Below, in pieces: positions 1 through 9,380 of a stretch of 64,000 nt of DNA. Every line of letters starts with the position of its first letter. Within the stretch, counting starts at the first letter, position 1. Below the pieces are notes generated by a model, which made no database searches, was not told where the DNA came from, and saw nothing but the letters and a program-made list of their open reading frames with translations. The translations under genes were made by a program, and so were the position numbers. Source of the DNA: Cyprinodon diabolis (taxonomy: Eukaryota; Chordata; Actinopteri; Cyprinodontiformes; Cyprinodontidae); assembly GCA_030533445.1 (NCBI GenBank), contig JARPUW010000258.1:372001-436000 (forward strand), read 5' to 3'.

Positions 1-345
1 ACCATTTTTGGTCAGTTTGTAGACTGAAACCTCTGGACTCACACAATGTCTTCGGAATTACGGTAGGATTAATACTTTTCCTTAAAAACCGTCCAGACCA
101 ACCTAAAGTCGATGAGAGTTTCAGCCTTTCTCTATTCTTTTTGAGCTGAAGATGGGAGAGAAACGAATCAGACTATGTGTTTTCAACTCGTCATAAATAT
201 TTTTCTGAATGACACACATACACCAAAGTTGGTATAGTTGGAGTCGAAGGATTGCTGATGCTCATGGTGAAAATGTTTTTTGAATAACTCATACGGTTTT
301 TGATCAGTAGTCGTTTGTTCGGTGCCGTTCTTCCCATACAAAAAA
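1..345 (+). repeat. Beta monomers, second half of block (reference unit)
   Basis: Two ~230-bp monomers with cores at 60 (degenerate, acggtagga) and 293 (acggttttt). This segment is a diverged duplicate of 2243-2575. The two share the 'ggtcagtttgtagactg' start, the 'gaatgacacacatacacc' middle and the 'gtcgtttgttcgg' end, with scattered substitutions between them. It continues a block that begins near 2001 of the preceding unit. Confidence 0.85.
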
Positions 346-484
346 GCCTGGGAAGAAGAAACCAATAGTGAGTGCAGCTGTTGTCTGTGTCAGTGAGAGG
401 CTCGTTAAGCGTTGTCAAGGTTACCAAGCTTCAAACAGATTTTACCTCTGCTGTTTTAAACAGCACATATTAATCTAATGGAGG
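346..484. other. Linker between beta and alpha blocks
   Basis: A 139-bp stretch that I cannot align to the other sub-repeats. It contains a small perfect hairpin at 450-464 (GCTGTT, loop TTA, AACAGC). No gene or known element recognised. Confidence 0.6.
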
Positions 485-1235
485 GTGAAAGGACTGATTT
501 AACATTGGGAAATGGATACTATATGACTGCTGTCCATGACACTTCCCTTGCCACTCAGCACTGATAGACTTTCAAAATAAGACTCCAGGGACCCTACAAA
601 ATAAAAGCCTCTATATTTTTTACATATATTTATTGCCCTATATGGCTCAACATTATGACCCAAACTCAACCCCGTTTTAGAGAATAGACTCTAGGAGACT
701 GTTTAAAACACACCCTGTAGCAAATTTCAAAATAAAAGCCTCCCATTTCCGCTTCATCTACTGCCCTAATAACATGGAAAAAGAGTGATTTAACGATTGG
801 AAAGTAATCAACTATCATTGACGGGTCTGAACATTTTCTATAAACACAACTCTGTTGGACTTTCAAAATAAGACTCCAGGGACCCTACAAAATAAAAGCC
901 TCTAGATTATACTAATGCATTAATTGATGCAAATGGCTCAACATTATGACCCAAACTCTTCCAGGTTGTTTTTATTAGACTCTAGTGACCTTTTCAAAAC
1001 ACACCCAGAGCAAATTTCACAATAAAAGTCTCCCATTTACTCTGTAATACAGCAACTATTCACCTAATAACATGGAAAACCAGTGATTTAACATTTGGAA
1101 ATGGATTCTATATCACTGCTGGGCGTGACCCATCTTTTGATGCACATTCATGATAGACTTTCAAAATAAGACTACAAGGACTCTACAGAATAAAAGCCTC
1201 TTCCTTATACACACTCATACATTCTGGCATATTGC
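485..1235 (+). repeat. Alpha sub-repeats (~291-298 bp, about 2.5 copies)
   Basis: The motif gactttcaaaataagactc recurs at 567, 858 and 1156, giving periods of 291 and 298 bp. Each copy also has 'caaatttcaaaataaaag' or its variant, a 'cataacatgga'-like stretch and 'gtgatttaac'. The block starts and ends with partial copies. AATAAA on the plus strand occurs at 600, 731, 891, 1021 and 1189. The copies have diverged clearly from one another within a unit but are almost identical between units, so homogenisation acts on the 3.17-kb unit. Confidence 0.88.
600..1194 (+). terminator. Cluster of five AATAAA hexamers
   Basis: Plus-strand AATAAA at 600, 731, 891, 1021 and 1189. They arise from the alpha sub-repeat (two per copy) and could serve as polyadenylation signals for a transcript entering from the preceding unit. 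I did not identify clear GT-rich downstream elements. Unit 15 has lost one of the five. Confidence 0.3.
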
Positions 1236-1277
1236 TCATTGCCATTGGTGATTTCATCACTGCAATGGCTCTTAGAA

Positions 1278-1478
1278 GGCGGGCGGAGCCCGCCAATGGT
1301 AACAGGCGGGCGGAGCCCGCCAAAGGTGATTACATCACTGCAATGGCTCTTAGCAGGCGGGCGGAGCCCGCCATTGGTGATTTCATCACTGCAATGGCTC
1401 TTAGAAGGCGGGCAGAGCCCGCCATTGGTGATTTTTTTCTTCACTGAGATGGCTCCTAGCAGGCGGGCGAAGCCCGCC
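1278..1478. repeat. GC-hairpin minisatellite (5 boxes, reference unit)
   Basis: Five 17-bp boxes start at 1278, 1305, 1356, 1407 and 1462 (spacings 27, 51, 51, 55). Each box is a perfect inverted repeat, GGCGGGC-NNN-GCCCGCC, with a 3-base loop: gga in the first three, aga in the fourth, gaa in the fifth. Boxes are separated by 'attggtgatttcatcactg'-type sequence. Copy number varies from 2 to 5 between units. Confidence 0.93.
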
Positions 1479-1485
1479 AACTGGG

Positions 1486-1735
1486 CTTTACCCACTGTGT
1501 TTCAATATGGACAACCCATATTACCCTTGTGCATCATACGCTGTGCACGTCTATTTCCCAGATTTCAGCACAAGTGGCACACAGCTCTCTTTGCCCATGA
1601 ACTTGCCCTCTTTCCTTCCCTCAGCAGCCCTCAAAGGCGTAAGCAGTTGGTCTGGGGAGCCCCGACGTCACTTGCCAGGGCCGTATTGGCCCGGTTCCCC
1701 AGACGGGCAGTAGGTGGCCCCCCTCAAAATTTCTT
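1486..1735. other. Mostly single-copy stretch with inverted repeats
   Basis: This part is not internally repeated. It contains a hairpin at 1504-1522 (AATATGG, 5-base loop, CCATATT), a C/T-rich tract ending in CAG at about 1608-1625, and the 9-bp inverted repeat at 1650-1704. Units 3, 5, 7 and part of 17 carry a variant version. An open frame crosses it on the plus strand but has no nearby ATG and no recognisable protein. Confidence 0.6.
1650..1704. other. Nested inverted repeat (stem-loop/cruciform candidate)
   Basis: GTCTGGGGA (1650-1658) is the exact reverse complement of TCCCCAGAC (1696-1704). The 37-base interior holds a second pair, GGGCC and GGCCC. Both arms are kept in the units I checked except unit 19, where the right arm reads tcccaagac. 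It could be an RNA stem or DNA cruciform; function unknown. Confidence 0.7.
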
Positions 1736-1745
1736 TAGAAATTTT
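1714..1745. other. C-run followed by AT-rich hairpin
   Basis: AAAATTTC (1726-1733), loop TTTA, GAAATTTT (1738-1745) is a perfect 8-bp stem. Just upstream is GTGGCCCCCC (1714-1723), the exact reverse complement of the GGGGGGCCAC that begins every 66-bp element. Units carrying a 66-bp element therefore gain a larger 10-bp inverted repeat around this hairpin. Confidence 0.75.
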
Positions 1746-1780
1746 CTAGTTATTATAATTCTCCCGTATACCCAAAACTT

Positions 1781-1872
1781 CGGCGCGTAACTAGTCCCGC
1801 ACGGTTTGGCGGATCGGGCCCAAAGTTGGCACACGCGTCGGGACCAATGGGGTGATGTGTGCTTGTATAAAA
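1781..1872 (+). promoter_or_regulatory. CpG-rich block with CCAAT and TATAAAA (promoter-like)
   Basis: About ten CpG pairs fall within 70 bases (1781-1850), against AT-rich flanks. CCAAT is at 1844-1848 and TATAAAA at 1866-1872. If real, transcription would start near 1895-1905 on the plus strand. The same arrangement is present in all 20 units with very few changes. The CCAAT-TATA spacing (18 bases between motifs) is shorter than in textbook promoters, so this remains a candidate from motif content only. Confidence 0.4.
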
Positions 1873-2064
1873 CTTTCTCATTAGTCCGAAGGTTTGCGAA
1901 TTATTAGCGAAAACGTCGCAAAAAAATCCCATAGGAAATGAATGGGGAGAGGAAAAAAAAAGCATAAAAAACAGCACTTCACTGTGTCGGCATACATTCA
2001 CCTAGAAAAACAGTTTGAAGCTCAGTTTGTAGATAAATCCTTCGTCTATTTAAAACTGAAGACG

Positions 2065-2070
2065 GTATGT
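2065..2070 (+). other. Possible 5' splice site GTATGT
   Basis: The sequence gacg|GTATGT lies about 170 bases after the candidate transcription start. In unit 8 the matching site (24246) is GTAAGT, a stronger consensus. Motif evidence only. Confidence 0.25.
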
Positions 2071-2644
2071 TGATAACTGCTACGGTTTTTGTATAATCAG
2101 ACCTCAAGCGCCACAAAGTTTTAGCAAAATCCAGCCTGCTAGAGTGGAGCAACTGAAAAGCTAGAGTGTGAGGCAGGCGTTTTTTAAACACAAAAAAACA
2201 TTTTAAACTCGCCCTCACGGCCACATATTTATAGCTAGAGTCACCATTTTTGGTCAGTTTGTAGACTGAAATCTCTGGACCCACACAATATCTTCGGAAT
2301 TACGGTAGGATTAATACTTTTCCTTAAAAACCCTCCAGACCGACCTAAAGTCGATGAAAATCAGAGCCGTTTTTCATTGGTTTTGGAGCAGAAGAGGGGA
2401 GAAAAACGAATCCGACTATGTGTTTTAAACTCGTCATAAATATTTTTCTGAATGACACACATACACCAAAGTTGGCATAGTTGGAGTCGAAGGATGACTG
2501 ACGCTCACGGTGAAAAAATTTTTTGAATAACTCATACGGTTTTTGCTCAGCAGTCGTTTGTTCGGAGGACATTTTAAGCACCTGAAAGCTGAGTGACAGT
2601 GACCTGCTGCAGCTAGCTCAATTAGAAGCTTAGGTGTGATGAAA

Positions 2645-2676
2645 CGTTTTTTCTTTTTCTTTCTCTTCCCATTCAG
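2645..2676 (+). other. Polypyrimidine tract and 3' splice-site-like CAG
   Basis: An almost unbroken C/T tract of about 25 bases ends in cccattCAG at 2674-2676, an excellent match to a spliceosomal acceptor. It is present in all 20 units, with a one-T shortening in unit 18. Confidence 0.4.
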
Positions 2677-2820
2677 TTTGTAGATGACCTACAGCCATGA
2701 AAGTTACTCCAATTGAAGACAAGATATAGCTGTCGCTTAGATAAAAAGAATTTTTCAGATACCTTTTACGGTTTTTACTCAGCAGTCGTTTGTTCGGAGG
2801 GGTGCTTTAGCAGCTAAAAG
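2677..2820 (+). ncRNA. Exon-like interval, candidate non-coding transcript
   Basis: A 144-nt interval bounded by a strong acceptor (CAG at 2674-2676) and a near-perfect donor (aaaag|GTGAGT at 2821). It has this exact length in all 20 units: 5848-5991, 8890-9033, 12058-12201 and so on (each unit entry gives its own). All three plus-strand frames meet a stop within the first 25 bases, so it would be non-coding. It overlaps a beta monomer core. Upstream lies the promoter-like block; downstream, AATAAA hexamers begin in the next unit. The donor is changed to GTCAGT in units 19 and 20. Transcription is not shown by the sequence, and near-identity of the units means conservation here is weak evidence. 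Confidence 0.3.
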
Positions 2821-3167
2821 GTGAGTGAGAGTGAGGTCCTGCAGTTCAAACAAAGGGAGGAGCAGGTGGGCCAACCATTTTGTTTGTGCTTCGTTTTGGG
2901 TTGTGAAAGACCTACAGACATGAAGGTTACCCCAGTCTGAGACAAAGGATAGATGTTGCTTTCACTGAAAGAATTTTTCAGATATCTTTTACGGTTTTTG
3001 CTCAGCAGTCGTTTGTTCGGAGGGTAAGCACCTGGAAGCTAGCTGACAGTTAGCTTCTGCAGCAGCCTGCTAGAGTGCAGCTGCTGAAATCTTAGTGTGA
3101 GGCGGCCATTTTTTAAGATCAAACATCTTATTCTCGCCCTCACGGCCACATATTTGGAGCTACAGTC

Positions 3168-6100
3168 ACCATTTTTGGTCAGTTTGTAGACTGAAACCTC
3201 TGGACTCACACAATGTCTTCGGAATTACGGTAGGATTAATACTTTGCCTTAAAAACCCTCCAGACCAACCTAAAGTGGATGAGAGTTTCAGCCTTTCTCC
3301 ATTCTTTTTGAGCTGAAGATGGGAGAAAAACGAATCAGACTATGTGTTTTCAACTCGTCATAAATATTTTTCTGAATGACACACATACACCAAAGTTGGT
3401 ATAGTTGGAGTCGAAGGATTGCTGATGCTCATGGTGAAAATGTTTTTTGAATAACTCATACGGTTTTTGATCAGTAGTCGTTTGTTCGGTGCCGTTCTTC
3501 CCATACAAAAAAGCCTGGGAAGAAGAAACCAATAGTGAGTGCAGCTGTTGTCTGTGTCAGTGAGAGGCTCGTTAAGCGTTGTCAAGGTTACCAAGCTTCA
3601 AACAGATTTTACCTCTGCTGTTTTAAACAGCACATATTAATCTAATGGAGGGTGAAAGGACTGATTTAACATTGGGAAATGGATACTATATGACTGCTGT
3701 ACATGACACTTCCCTTGCCACTCAGCACTGATAGACTTTCAAAATAAGACTCCAGGGACCCTACAAAATAAAAGCCTCTATATTTTTTACATATATTTAT
3801 TGCTCTATATGGCTCAACATTATGACCCAAACTCAACCCCGTTTTAGAGAATAGACTCTAGGAGACTGTTTAAAACACACCCTATAGCAAATTTCAAAAT
3901 AAAAGCCTCCCATTTCCGCTTCATCTACTGCCCTAATAACATGGAAAAAGAGTGATTTAACGATTGGAAAGTAATCAACTATCATTGACGGGTCTGAACA
4001 TTTTCTATAAACACAACTCTGTTGGACTTTCAAAATAAGACTCCAGGGACCCTACAAAATAAAAGCCTCTAGATTATAGTAATGCATTAATTGATGCAAA
4101 TGGCTCAACATTATGACCCAAACTCTTCCAGGTTGTTTTTATTAGACTCTAGTGACCTTTTCAAAACACACCCCAGAGCAAATTTCACAATAAAAGTCTC
4201 CCATTTACTCTGTAATACAGCAACTATTCACCTAATAACATGGAAAACCAGTGATTTAACATTTGGAAATGGATTCTATATCACTGCTGGGCGTGACCCA
4301 TCTTTTGATGCACATTCATGATAGACTTTCAAAATAAGACTACAAGGACTCTACAGAATAAAAGCCTCTTCCTTATACACACTCATACATTCTGGCATAT
4401 TGCTCATTGCCATTGGTGATTTCATCACTGCAATGGCTCTTAGAAGGCGGGCGGAGCCCGCCAATGGTAACAGGCGGGCGGAGCCCGCCAAAGGTGATTA
4501 CATCACTGCAATGGCTCTTAGCAGGCGGGCGGAGCCCGCCATTGGTGATTTCATCACTGCAATGGCTCTTAGAAGGCGGGCAGAGCCCGCCATTGGTGAT
4601 TTTTTTCTTCACTGAGATGGCTCCTAGCAGGCGGGCGAAGCCCGCCAACTGGGCTTTACCCACTGTGTTTCAATATGGACAACCCATATTACCCTTGTGC
4701 ATCATACTCTGTGCACGTCTATTTCCCAGATTTCAGCACAAGTGGCACACAGCTCTCTTTGCCCATGAACTTGCCCTCTTTCCTTCCCTCAGCAGCCCTC
4801 AAAGGCGTAAGCAGTTGGTCTGGGGAGCCCCGACGTCACTTGCCAGGGCCGTATTGGCCCGGTTCCCCAGACGGGCAGTAGGTGGCCCCCCTCAAAATTT
4901 CTTTAGAAATTTTCTAGTTATTATTATAATTCTCCCGTATACCCAAAACTTCGGCACGTAACTAGTCCCGCACGGTTTGGCGGATCGGGCCCAAAGTTGG
5001 CACACGCGTCGGGACCAATGGGGTGATGTGTGCTTGTATAAAACTTTCTCATTAGTCCGAAGGTTTGCGAATTATTAGCGAAAACGTCGCAAAAAAATCC
5101 CATAGGAAATGAATGGGGAGAGGAAAAAAAAAGCATAAAAAACAGCACTTCACTGTGTCGCCATACATTCACCTAGAAAAACAGTTTGAAGCTCAGTTTG
5201 TAGATAAATCCTTCGTCTATTTAAAACTGAAGACGGTATGTTGATAACTGCTACGGTTTTTGTATAATCAGACCTCAAGCGCCACAAAGTTTTAGCAAAA
5301 TCCAGCCTGCTAGAGTGGAGCAACTGAAAAGCTAGAGTGTGAGGCAGGCGTTTTTTAAACACAAAAAAACATTTTAAACTCGCCCTCACGGCCACATATT
5401 TATAGCTAGAGTCACCATTTTTGGTCAGTTTGTAGACTGAAATCTCTGGACCCACACAATATCTTCGGAATTACGGTAGGATTAATACTTTTCCTTAAAA
5501 ACCCTCCAGACCGACCTAAAGTCGATGAAAATCAGAGCCGTTTTTCATTGGTTTTGGAGCAGAAGAGGGGAGAAAAACGAATCCGACTATGTGTTTTAAA
5601 CTCGTCATAAATATTTTTCTGAATGACACACATACACCAAAGTTGGCATAGTTGGAGTCGAAGGATGACTGACGCTCACGGTGAAAAAAATTTTTGAATA
5701 ACTCATACGGTTTTTGCTCAGCAGTCGTTTGTTCGGAGGACATTTTAAGCACCTGAAAGCTGAGTGACAGTGACCTGCTGCAGCTAGCTCAATTAGAAGC
5801 TTAGGTGTGATGAAACGTTTTTTCTTTTTCTTTCTCTTCCCATTCAGTTTGTAGATGACCTACAGCCATGAAAGTTACTCCAATTGAAGACAAGATATAG
5901 CTGTCGCTTAGATAAAAAGAATTTTTCAGACACCTTTTACGGTTTTTACTCAGCAGTCGTTTGTTCGGAGGGGTGCTTTAGCAGCTAAAAGGTGAGTGAG
6001 AGTGAGGTCCTGCAGTTCAAACAAAGGGAGGAGCAGGTGGGCCAACCATTTTGTTTGTGCTTCGTTTTGGGTTGTGAAAGACCTACAGACATGAAGGTTA

Positions 6101-6339
6101 CCCCAGTCTGAGACAAAGGATAGATGTTGCTTTCACTGAAAGAATTTTTCAGATATCTTTTACGGTTTTTGCTCAGCAGTCGTTTGTTCGGAGGGTAAGC
6201 ACCTGGAAGCTAGCTGACAGTTAGCTTCTGCAGCAGCCTGCTAGAGTGCAGCTGCTGAAATCTTAGTGTGAGGCGGCCATTTTTTTAAGATCAAACATCT
6301 TATTCTCGCCCTCACGGCCACATATTTGGAGCTACAGTC
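3168..6339 (+). repeat. Unit 2 (3172 bp)
   Basis: The head has the linked variants 'actttgcctt' and 'aaagtggatgag', shared with units 4, 6, 7, 11 and 12. Five GC boxes lie at 4446-4646, with no 66-bp element. TATAAAA is at 5037 and the exon-like interval is 5848-5991. The tail carries 'ttcagacacc' at about 5925, seen elsewhere only in unit 4. This supports units 2-3 and 4-5 being copies of one dimer. Confidence 0.95.
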
Positions 6340-9300
6340 ACCATTTTTGGTCAGTTTGTAGACTGAAACCTCTGGACTCACACAATGTCTTCGGAATTAC
6401 GGTAGGATTAATACTTTTCCTTAAAAACCCTCCAGACCAACCTAAAGTCGATGAGTTTCAGCCTTTCTCCATTCTTTTTGAGCTGAAGATGGAAGAGAAA
6501 CGAATCAGACTATGTGTTTTCAAGTCGTCATAAATATTGTTCTGAATGACACACATACACCAAAGTTGGTATACTTGGAGTCGAAGGATTGCTGATGCTC
6601 ATGGTGAAAATGTTTTTTGAATAACTCATACGGTTTTTGATCAGTAGTCGTTTGTTTTCGTTGCCGTTCTTCCCATACAAAAAAGCCTGGGAAGAAGAAA
6701 CCAATAGTGAGTGCAGCTGTTGTCTGTGTCAGTGAGAGGCTCGTTAAGCGTTGTCAAGGTTACCAAGCTTCAAACAGATTTTACCTCTGCTGTTTTAAAC
6801 AGCACATATTAATCTAATGGAGGGTGAAAGGACTGATTTAACATTGGGAAATGGATACTATATGACTGCTGTCCAGGACACTTCCCTTGCCACTCAGCAC
6901 TGATAGACTTTCAAAATAAGACTCCAGGGACCCTACAAAATAAAAGCCTCTATATTTTTTACATATATTTATTGCCCTATATGGCTCAATATTATGACCC
7001 AAACTCAACCCCGTTTTAGAGAATAGACTCTAGGAGACTGTTTAAAACACACCCTATAGCAAATTTCAAAATAAAAGCCTCCCATTTCCGCTTCATCTAC
7101 TGCCCTAATAACATGGAAAAACAGTGATTTAACGATTGGAAAGTAATCAACTATCATTGACGGGTCTGAACATTTTCTATAAACACAACTCTGTTGGACT
7201 TTCAAAATAAGACTCCAGCGACCCTACAAAATAAAAGCCTCTAGATTATACTAATGCATTAATTGATGCAAATGGCTCAACATTATGACCCAAACTCTTC
7301 CAGGTTGTTTTTATTAGACTCTAGTGACCTTTTCAAAACACACCCAGAGCAAATTTCACAATAAAAGTCTCCCATTTACTCTGTAATACAGCAACTATTC
7401 ACCTAATAACATGGAAAACCAGTGATTTAACATTTGGAAATTGATTCTATATAACTGCTGGGCATGACCCATCTTTAGATGCACTTCCATGATAGACTTT
7501 CAAAATAAGACTCCAGGGACTCTACAGAATAAAAGCCTCTTCCTTATACACACTCATACATTCTGGCATATTGCTCATTGCCATTGGTGATTTCATCACT
7601 GCAATGGCTCTTAGCAGGCGGGCAGAGCCCGCCATTGGTGATTTTTTTCATCGCTGCAAGGGCTCCTAGCAGGCGGGCGGAGCCCACCAACTGAGCTTTA
7701 CCCACTGCGGTTCAATATGGACAACCCATATTACCCTTTTGCATCATACGCTGTGCACGTCTATTTCCCAGATTTCAGCACAAGTGGCACACAGCTCTCT
7801 TTGCCCATGACCTAGCCCTCTTTCCTTCCCTCAGCAGCCCTCAAAGGCGTAAGCAGTTGGTCTGGGGAGCCCCGACATCACTTGCCAGGGCCGTATTGGC
7901 CCTGTTCCCCAGACGGGCAGTAGGTGGCCCCCCTCAAAATTTCTTTAGAAATTTTCTAGTTATTATTATAATTCTCCCGTATACCCAAAACTTCGGCGCG
8001 TAACTAGTCCCGCACGGTTTGGCGGATCGGGCCCAAAGTTGGCACACGCGTCGGGACCAATGGGGTGATGTGTGCTTGTATAAAACTTTCTCATTAGTCC
8101 GAAGGTTTGCGAATTATTAGCGAAAACGTCGCAAAAAAATCCCATAGGAAATGAATGGGGAGAGGAAAAAAAAAGCATAAAAAACAGCACTTCACTGTGT
8201 CGGCATACATTCACCTAGAAAAACAGTTTGAAGCTCAGTTTGTAGATAAATCCTTCGTCTATTTAAAACTGAAGACGGTATGTTGATAACTGCTACGGTT
8301 TTTGTATAATCAGACCTCAAGCGCCACAAAGTTTTAGCAAAATCCAGCCTGCTAGAGTGGAGCAACTGAAAAGCTAGAGTGTGAGGCAGGCGTTTTTTAA
8401 ACACAAAAAAACATTTTAAACTCGCCCTCACGGCCACATATTTATAGCTAGAGTCACCATTTTTGGTCAGTTTGTAGACTGAAATCTCTGGACCCACACA
8501 ATATCTTCGGAATTACGGTAGGATTAATACTTTTCCTTAAAAACCCTCCAGACCGACCTAAAGTCGATGAAAATCAGAGCCGTTTTTCATTGGTTTTGGA
8601 GCAGAAGAGGGGAGAAAAACGAATCCGACTATGTGTTTTAAACTCGTCATAAATATTTTTCTGAATGACACACATACACCAAAGTTGGCATAGTTGGAGT
8701 CGAAGGATGACTGACGCTCACGGTGAAAAAATTTTTTGAATAACTCATACGGTTTTTGCTCAGCAGTCGTTTGTTCGGAGGACATTTTAAGCACCTGAAA
8801 GCTGAGTGACAGTGACCTGCTGCAGCTAGCTCAATTAGAAGCTTAGGTGTGATGAAACGTTTTTTCTTTTTCTTTCTCTTCCCATTCAGTTTGTAGATGA
8901 CCTACAGCCATGAAAGTTACTCCAATTGAAGACAAGATATAGCTGTCGCTTAGATAAAAAGAATTTTTCAGATACCTTTTACGGTTTTTACTCAGCAGTC
9001 GTTTGTTCGGAGGGGTGCTTTAGCAGCTAAAAGGTGAGTGAGAGTGAGGTCCTGCAGTTCAAACAAAGGGAGGAGCAGGTGGGCCAACCATTTTGTTTGT
9101 GCTTCGTTTTGGGTTGTGAAAGACCTACAGACATGAAGGTTACCCCAGTCTGAGACAAAGGATAGATGTTGCTTTCACTGAAAGAATTTTTCAGATATCT
9201 TTTACGGTTTTTGCTCAGCAGTCGTTTGTTCGGAGGGTAAGCACCTGGAAGCTAGCTGACAGTTAGCTTCTGCAGCAGCCTGCTAGAGTGCAGCTGCTGA

Positions 9301-9380
9301 AATCTTAGTGTGAGGCGGCCATTTTTTAAGATCAAACATCTTATTCTCGCCCTCACGGCCACATATTTGGAGCTACAGTC
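6340..9380 (+). repeat. Unit 3 (3041 bp), GC minisatellite contracted
   Basis: This is the shortest unit with intact ends. The head lacks four bases in 'gatgagtttcag' and carries 'cgtttgttttcg', both shared with unit 5. Only two GC boxes remain (7617-7688) against four in unit 5; the 102-bp difference is two 51-bp periods. The last box has a broken stem (cccacc). TATAAAA is at 8079 and the exon-like interval is 8890-9033. Confidence 0.95.

Larger units (their letters stand above)
1..3167 (+). repeat. Unit 1 (3167 bp), reference unit
   Basis: Used here as the reference for sub-structure. The head carries the 'aaccgtcc' variant, shared with units 10, 13, 14 and 18. Five GC-hairpin boxes lie at 1278-1478. 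There is no 66-bp element, only a short ATT tract near 1750. TATAAAA is at 1866 and the exon-like interval is 2677-2820. No protein-coding gene is supported. Confidence 0.95.
2001..3167 (+). repeat. Beta monomers, first part of block (~230-bp period)
   Basis: ACGG cores occur at 2082, 2302 (degenerate), 2536, 2768 and 2991, then 3227 and 3460 in the next unit. The spacings are 220, 234, 232, 223, 236 and 233. The best conserved part is the core plus 'cagcagtcgtttgttcgg'. Upstream of it a 'gacctacagacatgaaggtt'-like segment aligns among monomers. The monomers are strongly diverged from one another, so this looks like an old ~230-bp satellite captured inside the larger unit. Confidence 0.85.

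Noticed and set aside
290..350. Pol III B-box-like 'gttcggtgcc' next to the beta core, suggesting a tRNA-derived SINE
   Set aside because: The match is imperfect, I see no A box at a suitable distance and no tRNA-like fold; most beta cores lack it ('gttcggagg').
1278..1478. GC-box array as a CRISPR array
   Set aside because: Intervals between boxes are themselves repeated, not unique spacers; spacing is irregular, there are no cas genes, and the context is eukaryotic satellite DNA.
1979..2284. 101-codon minus-strand frame present in nearly every unit
   Set aside because: Its conservation follows from near-identity of the units. No recognisable domain, and it runs through the beta satellite; disrupted in units 4 and 16 by ordinary variants.
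183..2581. Paralogous minus-strand frames at 183-365 and 2345-2581 sharing a ~45-residue stretch
   Set aside because: The frames are paralogous because the DNA is (beta duplicates). Over the ~35 shared codons I compared, all ten base differences change an amino acid and none is silent, which is not the pattern of a conserved protein.
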